NCBI GenBank assembly: GCA_964541485.1
Contig: CAZIQL010000008.1
Coordinates: 1 to 64,000 of the forward strand
Direction: 5' to 3'
Length of the DNA stretch: 64,000 nt
Source: SIG299 sp964541485
GTDB taxonomy: Bacteria > Bacillota > Clostridia > Lachnospirales > Lachnospiraceae
The notes under the pieces are model-generated. The model searched no databases. It had not been told where the DNA came from and was given only the letters and a program-made list of their open reading frames with translations. Shown here one piece after another: positions 49,369 to 57,886 of this stretch (position 1 is its first letter; each line of letters opens with the position of its first letter). The position numbers and the translations under genes were made by a program.

Positions 49369-50175
49369 ATGATAGAGTTATTTGAGCAAAATATCAGAAC
49401 AAATAACAGGCAGTCGTCAAAAGGGAATCAGTTAAAATGGGAAAACGGAGGAGTCTGGTATAAGGCAGATTACACCGGATATGAGGGGCTGATAGAGTAC
49501 GTAATTTCGCATTTGCTGAAAAAATCAACTCTTTCAGAGGAGGAGTATGTTTTATACGACTTGGAAGAAATGAAATACAATACGGTAGTTTATAAGGGAG
49601 TGAAAAGCAGAGATTTTTTGATGGGAGATTGGCAGTTAATCACTTTGGAGAGACTGTTCCAAAATTTTTTTGGAGAGAGTCTTCACAAGTCAATCTATCG
49701 AATTGAGAATCATGAGGAGCGATTGCGTTTTCTGGTCAGCCAGGCAGAGCGGATTACCGGGTTGAAGGATTTTGGGAAATATATGAATAAACTTTTTGCC
49801 ATCGATGCTTTTTTTCTTAATGAAGACCGCCATACACATAATATCGCAGTGTTGATGAATGGCGTAGGGGAATTTAAGTATTGTCCGATTTTTGATAACG
49901 GGGCGGGATTGCTCGCAGACACAACGATGGATTATCCGTTGCAAGGAGATACGGAACGGATGATGCAAAGGGTTCAGGCAAAGACGATAGGTACGGATTT
50001 TGAAGAGCAGCTTGACATATCAGAGAAACTCTATGGTTGCAATCTGAAGTTTTCTTTTGCGAAAGAAGATGTCGCGTTCTTGCTGGATAAAGCAGGTATT
50101 TATACTGTCGGGGAAAGAGAAAGAGTGGCAGAGATACTGTATTTGCAGATGCGAAAATATCGATACCTGTTTTAG
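49369..50175 (+). CDS. HipA-like serine/threonine kinase
   Basis: A 268-residue protein with the HipA kinase core. The catalytic loop reads AIDAFFLNEDRHTHNIAVLM, with D and N of the DRHxxN type, and the DFG-equivalent is PIFDNGAGLL. The glycine-rich segment is replaced by GGVWYKADYTGYEGLIEYV. At 268 residues it lacks the roughly 100-residue N-terminal subdomain of classic HipA (about 440). HipA kinases phosphorylate targets such as GltX and cause growth arrest, neutralised by a HipB. Here the upstream HTH protein is the likely antitoxin. Confidence 0.78.
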   Translation: MIELFEQNIRTNNRQSSKGNQLKWENGGVWYKADYTGYEGLIEYVISHLLKKSTLSEEEYVLYDLEEMKYNTVVYKGVKSRDFLMGDWQLITLERLFQNFFGESLHKSIYRIENHEERLRFLVSQAERITGLKDFGKYMNKLFAIDAFFLNEDRHTHNIAVLMNGVGEFKYCPIFDNGAGLLADTTMDYPLQGDTERMMQRVQAKTIGTDFEEQLDISEKLYGCNLKFSFAKEDVAFLLDKAGIYTVGERERVAEILYLQMRKYRYLF

Positions 50176-50185
50176 TGTTTTCTGA

Positions 50186-50214
50186 TTGTTCCATACAGAA
50201 AAATGTGATATAAT
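50186..50214 (+). promoter_or_regulatory. Promoter of the CotH-esterase gene
   Basis: TTGTTC (50186-50191), a 17-nt spacer and TGATATAAT with TATAAT at 50209-50214. Confidence 0.65.
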
Positions 50215-50252
50215 AACATGTTGGGGAAAATATGGGAGATGGAGAAGAAAAA

Positions 50253-53200
50253 ATGGGAAAAAGAAATGGAAAAACAGTAAGACAAATGCTGATGGCTGTA
50301 TTGCTTGCGGCACTTATATTGCCGTTATTTACACCGCTTACGGTGTTGGCAGAGGACATTCCGCACGGTACGGCGGATTTCTGGGTTCCGGAGGAAATGT
50401 TGGATAATGAGCCGCCGCAGGATTATAAGGTAAATAAAGAGACGCAGGGTGAAGCAAAGGATGGAAAGTACAATGCGTATTTTTTAAAGGATGCCATCCA
50501 GACGGTGGAGATTACCATTGATGAGAATAATTTAAACTACCTGCTCCAAAACGCGGCGGATGAGCCGTATGTGATGACGGAGAGTGTGACCATAGGGGAT
50601 GCAACGCTGGGATATTGCGGCCTGAAGACAAAGGGTGCTTTTACACTGGAACATTCCGTGACGGACAACGCGGGCAGTGACCGTTTTTCGTTCACGATTA
50701 ATTTTGGTAAGTACATAAAGAAGAAGGACTACGGCGAGAAGCAGAACTTCTTTGGAGCAAACAAAATCAGCTTTAACAATTTCTTTTTTGACAAGTCCAT
50801 GATGAAGGAATTTTTTGCGCTGATGCTTTTGGATGAAATGGGGCTTCCGACACCGCAGTACGGTTTGGCAAAGCTCTATATCAACGGAAATTATTACGGT
50901 GTTTATGCTATGGTGGAGGCAATGGATGAATCCATCCTGGAGCAGTACTATGGCGTGGACTCGGATGAGTTATCAAGCTATCTTTGCAAGCCGGAGGGCA
51001 CGGTTTTTGATTATTATGCGCTGAAAGCGGACGATTCGCCGCTTTGGGAGTATGATGAGGATACGAAAAAGGATGTCGAGGACATGTTACCGACGGTTAT
51101 GGAGTGGGTGAGAAAGTTAAACCACTTAAACTACGGCACGGACTTTGATTACAACGTGGTGGATGTAAACAGTGAGGAATACTTGGAGCTCCTCGGTCAG
51201 GTCATTGACATTGACGAGGTAGTAAAATATTTTGCGGTTCATTCCTGGCTCTGCCAGATGGACAACATGTTTGTCGGACAGAAGAATTTTGGTCTTTATG
51301 TGGATAAGGATGGCAAGGCACTCATCGTTCCTTGGGACTATGATTTAAGCTTCGGCTGTTATTACCCAAGTACGGCTGAGCTGACGGCAAATTATTATAT
51401 TGATGCGATGTTCCGTTTGAGCAGCGGTGATGTGGGTGATGCGGATGAAATTGCCGCAGAAACTTATGCGGGATTTCCTTTGTTCAACGTAATTTATCAG
51501 AATGACGCCCTGATGGAACAGTACCATGCTTACATGAAAGAGTGTTCAAAGATTGTGGCGCTTGGTGGCACGGTGGAGTCCACGGGAAAGACATATGAGC
51601 CGGGATATTTTAATTCGGTTCTTGAAACGCTGAAGGCAGATGTACTGGCGGCCGCTACAGAAAAGACGGCAAAGAACGTTTACTATATGAACAACATAAG
51701 ACAGCCGCGTGATGTACGTGCGGCTCTGCCGAATCTGGCAGAGATTCTCGCAATGCGCTCGGCAGGTGTCTACGTGCAGGTGGCGGGTATCGAGACAACG
51801 GTATGCGGACAGGGCTGTGACTTGTCTGCTTTGGGCAATGCGGTGGCAGCAAGCGGTTCGGTAAGCGGAAAGCTGACAATTGTGGATGAGAAGACCGGAA
51901 TCTTTGCGTCCGGCACCTACACCGGTGACCGCAGAAGCGGTTCGCCGACATTGACCGTGAATGAGATCACAAGTACCGCGGCAATCTACGGGGAAATCGT
52001 GAGTGCCATCGGGCTTGGCACGGATGCAGAATTTATTGCCTATGCCATGGCTATGACAAAAGAAGCCACTTCCGGTTATAAGATATATATTCCGGTGTCG
52101 CAGGATTACATGCAGGCAAAGGAGCAGTTGAAGTTCTATTCCTACACAAAGGACGGTGGGCTGACGGAGCTTGCCGGTACATGGGATGATAACTTGTTTA
52201 CGGCAGAGGTGGCGGAATTGCAGTACATTGCGGTGGTGAAAAGTATAGGTGCTGTTGCAGCAGCAGGAACCAACGGTAACGGTGATGAGGTGGATGTGCC
52301 GCCGACACAGCCGGGCGGAAATAGCGGTGATGATGTGACAGTGGGGAAAGAAGGAGACGGAATGAAAAAATTAGTGATAATTGGCGTGAGTGTTTTATTT
52401 TTACTTGGTTTGGCCGGTTTGATTGCCTGCGGGAAAAAGGGACCGGCTAAGGAGGAAGAGGATCAAGTGACTCCAACCATCGTACAGGAGGAACTGAGCG
52501 AGAAAGTGATTACTCCAAATGAAGGTAATATAAAGGTGCTCGGCAGGGCAGACTTTTTGAAGAATACGCTCTGGATGGTGCATTCGGGTTCCGGTGCGGA
52601 ATTTACGTTTACGGGAACCAAAGCGGTGGTAACACTGCAAGCGGATAGTGCTATGATGAGTGGTGCAAATAATCAGGCGCGCGTTGCCATTTTTGTCAAC
52701 GGTGAGTGCGTCGTGGATGATATGATAAATAAGATGCAGAAAACGTATACGGTGTTTGAGTCCGAAGAGGAAAAAGAGTGTGTGGTGCGTATCATTAAGC
52801 TTTCCGAGGCGGCAATGTCGACGGTTGGCATCGTATCCATTGAAGTGACGGCGCGCGGCGGGATTAAGCCGACAGAAAACAAGGCACATCTGATTGAGTT
52901 CATCGGAGACTCGATTACCTGTGGTTACGGGGTGGAGGATGAAGATCCAAACCACAATTTTAAGACCTCGACGGAAAATGCCATGAAGGCATATGCGTAC
53001 AAGACGGCGGAGGCGCTTGGTGCGGATTACCGGCTGGTATCCTTCTCGGGCTGGGGTATCATTTCGGGTTACACGGGAACCGGTGAGGCAAAGATGACCG
53101 AGCAGCTGGTGCCGGATTATTATGAAAAGCTGGGCTTTTCCTACGGTACATACATGACAACAAAGCCGCAAGACGTAGCGTGGGATTTTACAAAGCGTCA

Positions 53201-53564
53201 GCCGGACTTGATTGTGGTGAATCTCGGCACAAACGATGACAGCTACACCTTAAACTTTAAAGACCGTCAGGAAGAATATAAAGAGCAGTATGTGGAATTT
53301 TTAAAGACCATCCGGAAAAACAATCCGGAGGCAACACTTCTTTGTACGCTCGGCATTATGGGTGGCAGATTGTTCCCATATGTAGAGCAGGCAGTAGAGG
53401 AATATTCGGCACAGACCGGAGACACAAACATCCACACCTTAAGGTTTGCAGAGCAGAACGGGGCAGTGGACGGACTGGCAGCAGACTGGCATCCGACCGA
53501 GAAAACGCATACAAAAGCGGCAGAGAAGCTGACGGAAAAAATTCGTGAAATTATGGGCTGGTAA
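50253..53564 (+). CDS. CotH kinase-like protein fused in frame to a CE2-type SGNH esterase lipoprotein
   Basis: One 1103-codon frame holds two proteins. Residues 1-35 are a signal peptide (MLMAVLLAALILPLFTPLTVLA). Residues about 60-470 are a CotH domain (KISFNNFFFDKSMMKEFF, LYINGNYYGVYAMVEAMDE, ALIVPWDYDLSFG). A Thr/Gly/Pro-rich region ends at GDDVTVGKEGDG. Residue 704 is a Met that opens a full lipoprotein signal (KKLVIIGVSVLFLLGLAGLIAC) with its own ribosome site. Then come a CE2 jelly-roll (VHSGSGAEFTFTGTKAVVTL) and an SGNH domain: IEFIGDSITCGYG, NLGTNDD, DWHPTEKTH. Such esterases deacetylate polysaccharides. Start 50253 has GGAG 8 nt upstream. Confidence 0.85.
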   Translation: MGKRNGKTVRQMLMAVLLAALILPLFTPLTVLAEDIPHGTADFWVPEEMLDNEPPQDYKVNKETQGEAKDGKYNAYFLKDAIQTVEITIDENNLNYLLQNAADEPYVMTESVTIGDATLGYCGLKTKGAFTLEHSVTDNAGSDRFSFTINFGKYIKKKDYGEKQNFFGANKISFNNFFFDKSMMKEFFALMLLDEMGLPTPQYGLAKLYINGNYYGVYAMVEAMDESILEQYYGVDSDELSSYLCKPEGTVFDYYALKADDSPLWEYDEDTKKDVEDMLPTVMEWVRKLNHLNYGTDFDYNVVDVNSEEYLELLGQVIDIDEVVKYFAVHSWLCQMDNMFVGQKNFGLYVDKDGKALIVPWDYDLSFGCYYPSTAELTANYYIDAMFRLSSGDVGDADEIAAETYAGFPLFNVIYQNDALMEQYHAYMKECSKIVALGGTVESTGKTYEPGYFNSVLETLKADVLAAATEKTAKNVYYMNNIRQPRDVRAALPNLAEILAMRSAGVYVQVAGIETTVCGQGCDLSALGNAVAASGSVSGKLTIVDEKTGIFASGTYTGDRRSGSPTLTVNEITSTAAIYGEIVSAIGLGTDAEFIAYAMAMTKEATSGYKIYIPVSQDYMQAKEQLKFYSYTKDGGLTELAGTWDDNLFTAEVAELQYIAVVKSIGAVAAAGTNGNGDEVDVPPTQPGGNSGDDVTVGKEGDGMKKLVIIGVSVLFLLGLAGLIACGKKGPAKEEEDQVTPTIVQEELSEKVITPNEGNIKVLGRADFLKNTLWMVHSGSGAEFTFTGTKAVVTLQADSAMMSGANNQARVAIFVNGECVVDDMINKMQKTYTVFESEEEKECVVRIIKLSEAAMSTVGIVSIEVTARGGIKPTENKAHLIEFIGDSITCGYGVEDEDPNHNFKTSTENAMKAYAYKTAEALGADYRLVSFSGWGIISGYTGTGEAKMTEQLVPDYYEKLGFSYGTYMTTKPQDVAWDFTKRQPDLIVVNLGTNDDSYTLNFKDRQEEYKEQYVEFLKTIRKNNPEATLLCTLGIMGGRLFPYVEQAVEEYSAQTGDTNIHTLRFAEQNGAVDGLAADWHPTEKTHTKAAEKLTEKIREIMGW
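52351..52364 (+). promoter_or_regulatory. Internal ribosome site and start codon of the esterase part
   Basis: AAGGAG (52351-52356) lies 5 nt before ATG 52362, in frame with the CotH part. The codons after the ATG read MKKLVIIGV, then a hydrophobic core and lipobox LIAC. This is the arrangement of an independent lipoprotein gene of 400 residues (52362-53564). Confidence 0.75.
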
Positions 53565-53620
53565 ATGAAAGGGAAATTAAAACTTGATTTAATAAATAGG
53601 AAATGCAAGGAGGAAACGAT

Positions 53621-54988
53621 ATGAAATACGATGTAATTATAGTTGGAGCAGGCCCGGGTGGTATTTTTACCGCTTATGAGTTGGTGGAAAAGAAAGAGAA
53701 TTTAAAGATTGCGGTATTTGAGGCAGGACATGCGTTGGAAAAGAGACGCTGCCCGATTGACGGAGATAAGGTAAAGAGCTGTATCAAGTGTAAGAGCTGT
53801 GCTATCATGAGTGGTTTTGGGGGAGCAGGTGCATTCTCTGACGGAAAGTATAATATCACAAATGATTTTGGCGGTACCTTATTTGAACATATCGGAAAGG
53901 CACAGTCGTTAGAACTGATGGAGTATGTGGACGATATCAACATGGCATACGGCGGCGAAGGTACCAGGATGTACACGACAGCAGGTTCTAAGTTTGACAA
54001 GCTGTGCATGCAGAACCAGTTAAAGCTTCTGTCTGCGTCCGTGCGTCATCTGGGAACAGACATCAACTATGTTGTGCTCGAGAACCTGTATGACAAGTTA
54101 AAGGATAAGGTAGACTTCTTCTTTGACTGTCCGGTGGAAAAGCTGGAAGTAGTGGAAGGCGGCTACAAGGTATATACAAAGGATGCTTCCTATGATTGTG
54201 AGAAGTGTGTTATTTCCGTCGGCAGAAGCGGAAGTAAGTGGATGGAAACCGTATGTGAGGACCTCGACATCCCGACAAAGTCTAACCGTGTGGACATCGG
54301 TGTGCGTGTGGAAATTCCGGCGGTTATTTTCTCCCACCTGACAGACGAATTATACGAAAGTAAAATCGTATACCGTACAGAGAAGTTTGAAGACAGAGTA
54401 CGTACCTTCTGTATGAACCCTCATGGTGTTGTTGTAAATGAAAATACAAATGGTATTGTTACCGTAAACGGACACAGCTATGAGGATCCGGAGCTTCACA
54501 CAGAAAATACAAACTTTGCACTTTTAGTAGCAAAGCATTTCTCCGAGCCGTTTAAGGACAGTAACGGATATGGTGAGAGTATTGCAAGACTTTCCAACAT
54601 GCTTGGCGGTGGTGTAATCGTACAGCGTTTTGGTGACCTCGTAAGAGGACGCCGCAGTAATGCAAAGCGTATTGAAGAAGGTCTGGTACGTCCGACACTG
54701 GCAGCCACACCGGGTGATTTAAGCCTGGTACTTCCAAAGCGAATCCTGGACGGTATTATCGAAATGATTTATGCACTCGATAAGATTGCTCCGGGAACCG
54801 CAAATGACGATACACTGCTCTACGGTGTGGAAGTAAAGTTCTATAACATGGAAGTGGATATCGATGAAAATCTGGAAACACGTTATCCGGGTCTGTATGT
54901 CATCGGTGACGGCAGTGGCGTCACACATTCTCTGTCCCATGCATCGGCAAGCGGCGTGTACGTAGCAAGACAAATTGCAGAAAAATAA
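53621..54988 (+). CDS. FAD-dependent oxidoreductase (HI0933/NAD(P)-FAD type)
   Basis: A 455-residue flavoprotein with the N-terminal dinucleotide-binding VIIVGAGPGGIFTAYELVE and the acidic residue of the second strand in FEAGH. A KSCIKCKSCAIMSGFGGAGAFSDGKYN segment follows, with cysteines and a GAFSDGK motif typical of the NAD(P)/FAD dehydrogenase family. The C-terminal FAD contact is GLYVIGDGSGVTHSLSHASASG. The substrate is unknown. ATG 53621 follows GCAAGGAGGA by 7 nt. It ends at a strong terminator. Confidence 0.87.
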   Translation: MKYDVIIVGAGPGGIFTAYELVEKKENLKIAVFEAGHALEKRRCPIDGDKVKSCIKCKSCAIMSGFGGAGAFSDGKYNITNDFGGTLFEHIGKAQSLELMEYVDDINMAYGGEGTRMYTTAGSKFDKLCMQNQLKLLSASVRHLGTDINYVVLENLYDKLKDKVDFFFDCPVEKLEVVEGGYKVYTKDASYDCEKCVISVGRSGSKWMETVCEDLDIPTKSNRVDIGVRVEIPAVIFSHLTDELYESKIVYRTEKFEDRVRTFCMNPHGVVVNENTNGIVTVNGHSYEDPELHTENTNFALLVAKHFSEPFKDSNGYGESIARLSNMLGGGVIVQRFGDLVRGRRSNAKRIEEGLVRPTLAATPGDLSLVLPKRILDGIIEMIYALDKIAPGTANDDTLLYGVEVKFYNMEVDIDENLETRYPGLYVIGDGSGVTHSLSHASASGVYVARQIAEK

Positions 54989-55029
54989 AAGTTAAATTTT
55001 AATTTAATAAATTAAAACAGAGAGAAAAG

Positions 55030-55056
55030 GGATATCCGGTGAAGATATCCTTTTTT
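55030..55056 (+). terminator. Terminator of the flavoprotein gene
   Basis: GGATATC (55030-55036) pairs with GATATCC (55044-55050), followed by TTTTTT (55051-55056). Confidence 0.8.
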
Positions 55057-55057
55057 G

Positions 55058-55104
55058 TTGCAAATTTAACAAACCGGGCGTATAATCAAAATGAACACGT
55101 TCAT
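55058..55104 (+). promoter_or_regulatory. Promoter and operator of the TetR gene
   Basis: TTGCAA (55058-55063), a 17-nt spacer and TATAAT (55081-55086). ATGAAC-AC-GTTCAT (55091-55104) is a palindrome right at the expected transcription start, the usual site for TetR autorepression. Confidence 0.7.
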
Positions 55105-55129
55105 ATAAAACCGGAAAGGATGTGCAGGA

Positions 55130-55654
55130 ATGCCAAAGATTATTGAAGGCGTAAGAGAAAAAATTATGACAAATGCAAAGAGGCGACTGTTTGAAAAGGG
55201 GTATCTGCATCTGTCACTCAGAGAGGTGGCAAGGGAGAGCGGCATTGCAACAGGAACGATTTACAATTACTTTGCAAATAAGGATGAACTCATTGAAACT
55301 ATCATGCTGGTGGATTGGAACGGTACCCTTGGGAAAATGGACGCTGCGGTAGAGGAGGTGGACAATGTGGCAGAGGGAGTACTTGCATTCTGTGACATTG
55401 TGGAAGAGTACTACAATATTTACGCTCCAATCTGGGGACAGCCGTCGATAGCAGCGGCAGCAGCAGCGCAGATGCGGGGCAAGCGCATGTATCTTTGCAG
55501 ACAGATTGCGGACCGCGTGGAAAAGCTGATTGCAAAGAAAGGTCACGCGGCTCCGGAGAGCTATTCTCTCCTGATTGCAGAGATGGTTTTGTCGGTGTTT
55601 GGAAAAGATGATATTAAAGAACAGCTGAAAAACGCACTTTTGACAAGATATTAA
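55130..55654 (+). CDS. TetR-family transcriptional regulator
   Basis: A 174-residue regulator. The N-terminal helix-turn-helix is clear: AKRRLFEKGYLHLSLREVARESGIATGTIYNYFANKDEL. The ligand-binding C-terminal domain is helical and divergent, with an alanine-rich stretch (PSIAAAAAAQMRGKRM). It has its own promoter with a TetR-type operator. It is downstream of the flavoprotein gene and upstream of two chemotaxis receptors; which of these it controls is not evident. Confidence 0.9.
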   Translation: MPKIIEGVREKIMTNAKRRLFEKGYLHLSLREVARESGIATGTIYNYFANKDELIETIMLVDWNGTLGKMDAAVEEVDNVAEGVLAFCDIVEEYYNIYAPIWGQPSIAAAAAAQMRGKRMYLCRQIADRVEKLIAKKGHAAPESYSLLIAEMVLSVFGKDDIKEQLKNALLTRY

Positions 55655-55685
55655 AAATTAAATCCAAATATAATAAAAAGGCAAG

Positions 55686-55737
55686 AGCAAGAAGGCGGCA
55701 TGCGCAAATGTAGCAAGAAGGCGGCATGCGCAAATGT
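55686..55737. repeat. 26-bp direct repeat, two perfect copies
   Basis: Units at 55686-55711 and 55712-55737 are identical; each begins AGCAAGAAGGCGG and ends GCGCAAATGT. It lies between the TetR gene and the promoters of the chemotaxis gene. Confidence 0.85.
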
Positions 55738-55739
55738 AC

Positions 55740-55789
55740 TTGACACAACGGATTTAGTGATTGATAATGTGGGACAAATTTGATATAAT
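55740..55789 (+). promoter_or_regulatory. Two overlapping promoters for the chemotaxis gene
   Basis: P1: TTGACA (55740-55745), a 17-nt spacer, GATAAT (55763-55768). P2: TTGATA (55761-55766), a 17-nt spacer, TGATATAAT with TATAAT at 55784-55789. The second -35 overlaps the first -10. Confidence 0.6.
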
Positions 55790-55852
55790 GTAACAAATAT
55801 ACATTTTCTATTTATTTTGTTGTACAAATCCAAAAAAAAGGGGTATTTTATC

Positions 55853-57850
55853 ATGAAAAAAACCAAAGACAACAAACAAATTACCATCGGCGGTCAGATT
55901 AGAAAAATGATGACGATTGTGCTGGTGTCAGCGTTGCTGGTGGTGGGCATTCTGTCGAGTGTTCTGACTTTTGTCACAACGATTAATAATCTGCAGACCT
56001 CGCTGACGGTAACAGCTAATGAGGCAGCAGCTTATGTAAAGTCAGAGATTAACATTACGGCAAGGCAGGTAGAGTTAATCGGACGTATGTCAAACATTGG
56101 AGGAAAGTCCATCAACAACGTTACAAAGATGAATATCTTAAGCGATTATGCGAAGGATTTCGGCTGGCTTTCCTGTATCATGGTAGAGACCGACGGAACG
56201 GTTCCGTATTCGGAGTATAATTTAAGTGATAAGACTTATGTTCAGCAGGCATTGGCAGGCCAGACTGCAATTCATGAGCCGGTAAATCAGGAAGCACTTG
56301 GTGGATTGATTATTACATATGCAGCTCCAATCTGGAAGGATGGAAAAGTAAACAGCACCGTTGTTGGTGCGGTAGTTGTCACCGCTGATGCAAAGGTGTT
56401 CTCTGATTTGATGTCGGAGATTCATGTCAGTGAAAACAGTGGTGCATACATTATTAACACAGAAGGTACCGTAATTGCCAGCAGCAACTATGAAGCTGTT
56501 TTGAACCAGGAAAATAACATCGTTGGCGCACAGACAGATAAGTCCTTAAAGAAGCTGGCAGATCTTGAGACTGCAATGGCGAGCGGGGAATCCGGTGTCG
56601 GCAGTTATTCTTACCACGGTCAGTCGAATGTTATGGCATATGCACCGGTTGGAATCAACGGCTGGTCGCTTGCTATTTATGCACCATATACAGATTTCCT
56701 TGGTGGTACCATTCAGGCAATTGCCCTAACAGCTGTTGCAATTGTGGTTGCATTGGGCTGTGGGCTGTACTTCGCAAAGAAGCTCGGTATCCGCATCGGT
56801 ACACCAATCCAGCTTTGTGTAGACCGTTTGCGTCTGCTTGCACAGGGTGATTTGGATGCTCCGATTCCGGAAATCATTACAAAGGATGAAACAAAGATTT
56901 TAGCAGATGCCACAACGGAGATTGTAGCTTCCCAGAAGGCAATTATTGATGATATTTCGTACGTGCTTGATGAAATGGCAGGCGGTGATTTTACAGTACA
57001 TAGCAAGATTGGGCAGGATGCTTATGTCGGTGCATATATCAGACTGATTCTGGCAGCCAGAGACTTAAAGAACAGACTGACAGACACCTTACAGAGAATT
57101 AAAGAAGGCTCTGATGAGGTTTCCATGGGAGCATCCCAGCTGGCAGACGGTGCGCAGAATCTGGCAGAAGGTTCTACCGACCAGGCAGGCTCCGTAGAAG
57201 AGCTTCAGGCTACTATCATTGACATCACAAGCCATGTGGAAGAAAATGCAAAGGCAAGTGAGCAGGCAGCACAGCTTGCTTCTGAGGTTGCAGGACGTGC
57301 ACAGGCAAGCAGCGAAGAGATGGACAAGATGACAGAGGCTATGGTGCGCATCAGCAGCACATCCTTAGAAATCGGAAAGATTATTACCGAAATCGAAGAC
57401 ATTGCAGACCAGACAAACCTCCTTTCCTTAAATGCAGCGATTGAAGCAGCAAGAGCAGGAGAAGCAGGCCGTGGTTTTGCGGTAGTAGCAGACCAGATCC
57501 GTAAGCTGGCTGAGGATAGTGCAAACTCCGCAGTAAATACAAAGAAGTTAATTGAATCCTCCATCGCAGAAGTGGAAGAGGGCAACAAGATTGCAGCACG
57601 TACCGCAGCAGTTATGGCAGAAGTAATTGAAGGACTACAGACCATCGCTGCCGGAGCACAGACCTCCAGTGCAAACTCTGCACAGCAGGCTGAGATGATG
57701 GAACAGTTAGAAAAGGGCGTAGAGCAGATTTCTGAAGTGGTACAGGGTAACTCTGCTATCGCAGAAGAGGTTTCTGCTACCAGTGAAGAATTATCGGCAC
57801 AGGCAATTTCGTTAGATGGATTGGTAGGTCAGTTTACTTTGGCAGAATAA
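55853..57850 (+). CDS. Methyl-accepting chemotaxis protein with dCACHE-type sensor
   Basis: A 665-residue receptor. Membrane helix 1 (IVLVSALLVVGILSSVLTFV) is followed by an extracytoplasmic double-CACHE sensor (SEYNLSDKTYVQQALAGQTAIHEPV), membrane helix 2 (AIALTAVAIVVALGCGLYFA), a HAMP region (IPEIITKDETKILADAT) and the signalling domain with hairpin tip IADQTNLLSLNAAIEAARAGEAGRGFAVVADQIRKLA. It senses a small ligand, of amino-acid or carboxylate type by family, and signals to CheA/CheW. ATG 55853 follows AAGGGGTA; the frame is open 12 codons upstream. Confidence 0.93.
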   Translation: MKKTKDNKQITIGGQIRKMMTIVLVSALLVVGILSSVLTFVTTINNLQTSLTVTANEAAAYVKSEINITARQVELIGRMSNIGGKSINNVTKMNILSDYAKDFGWLSCIMVETDGTVPYSEYNLSDKTYVQQALAGQTAIHEPVNQEALGGLIITYAAPIWKDGKVNSTVVGAVVVTADAKVFSDLMSEIHVSENSGAYIINTEGTVIASSNYEAVLNQENNIVGAQTDKSLKKLADLETAMASGESGVGSYSYHGQSNVMAYAPVGINGWSLAIYAPYTDFLGGTIQAIALTAVAIVVALGCGLYFAKKLGIRIGTPIQLCVDRLRLLAQGDLDAPIPEIITKDETKILADATTEIVASQKAIIDDISYVLDEMAGGDFTVHSKIGQDAYVGAYIRLILAARDLKNRLTDTLQRIKEGSDEVSMGASQLADGAQNLAEGSTDQAGSVEELQATIIDITSHVEENAKASEQAAQLASEVAGRAQASSEEMDKMTEAMVRISSTSLEIGKIITEIEDIADQTNLLSLNAAIEAARAGEAGRGFAVVADQIRKLAEDSANSAVNTKKLIESSIAEVEEGNKIAARTAAVMAEVIEGLQTIAAGAQTSSANSAQQAEMMEQLEKGVEQISEVVQGNSAIAEEVSATSEELSAQAISLDGLVGQFTLAE

Positions 57851-57886
57851 TATAATAAGGTACAGAAGATGAACAGGAGAAGGAAG

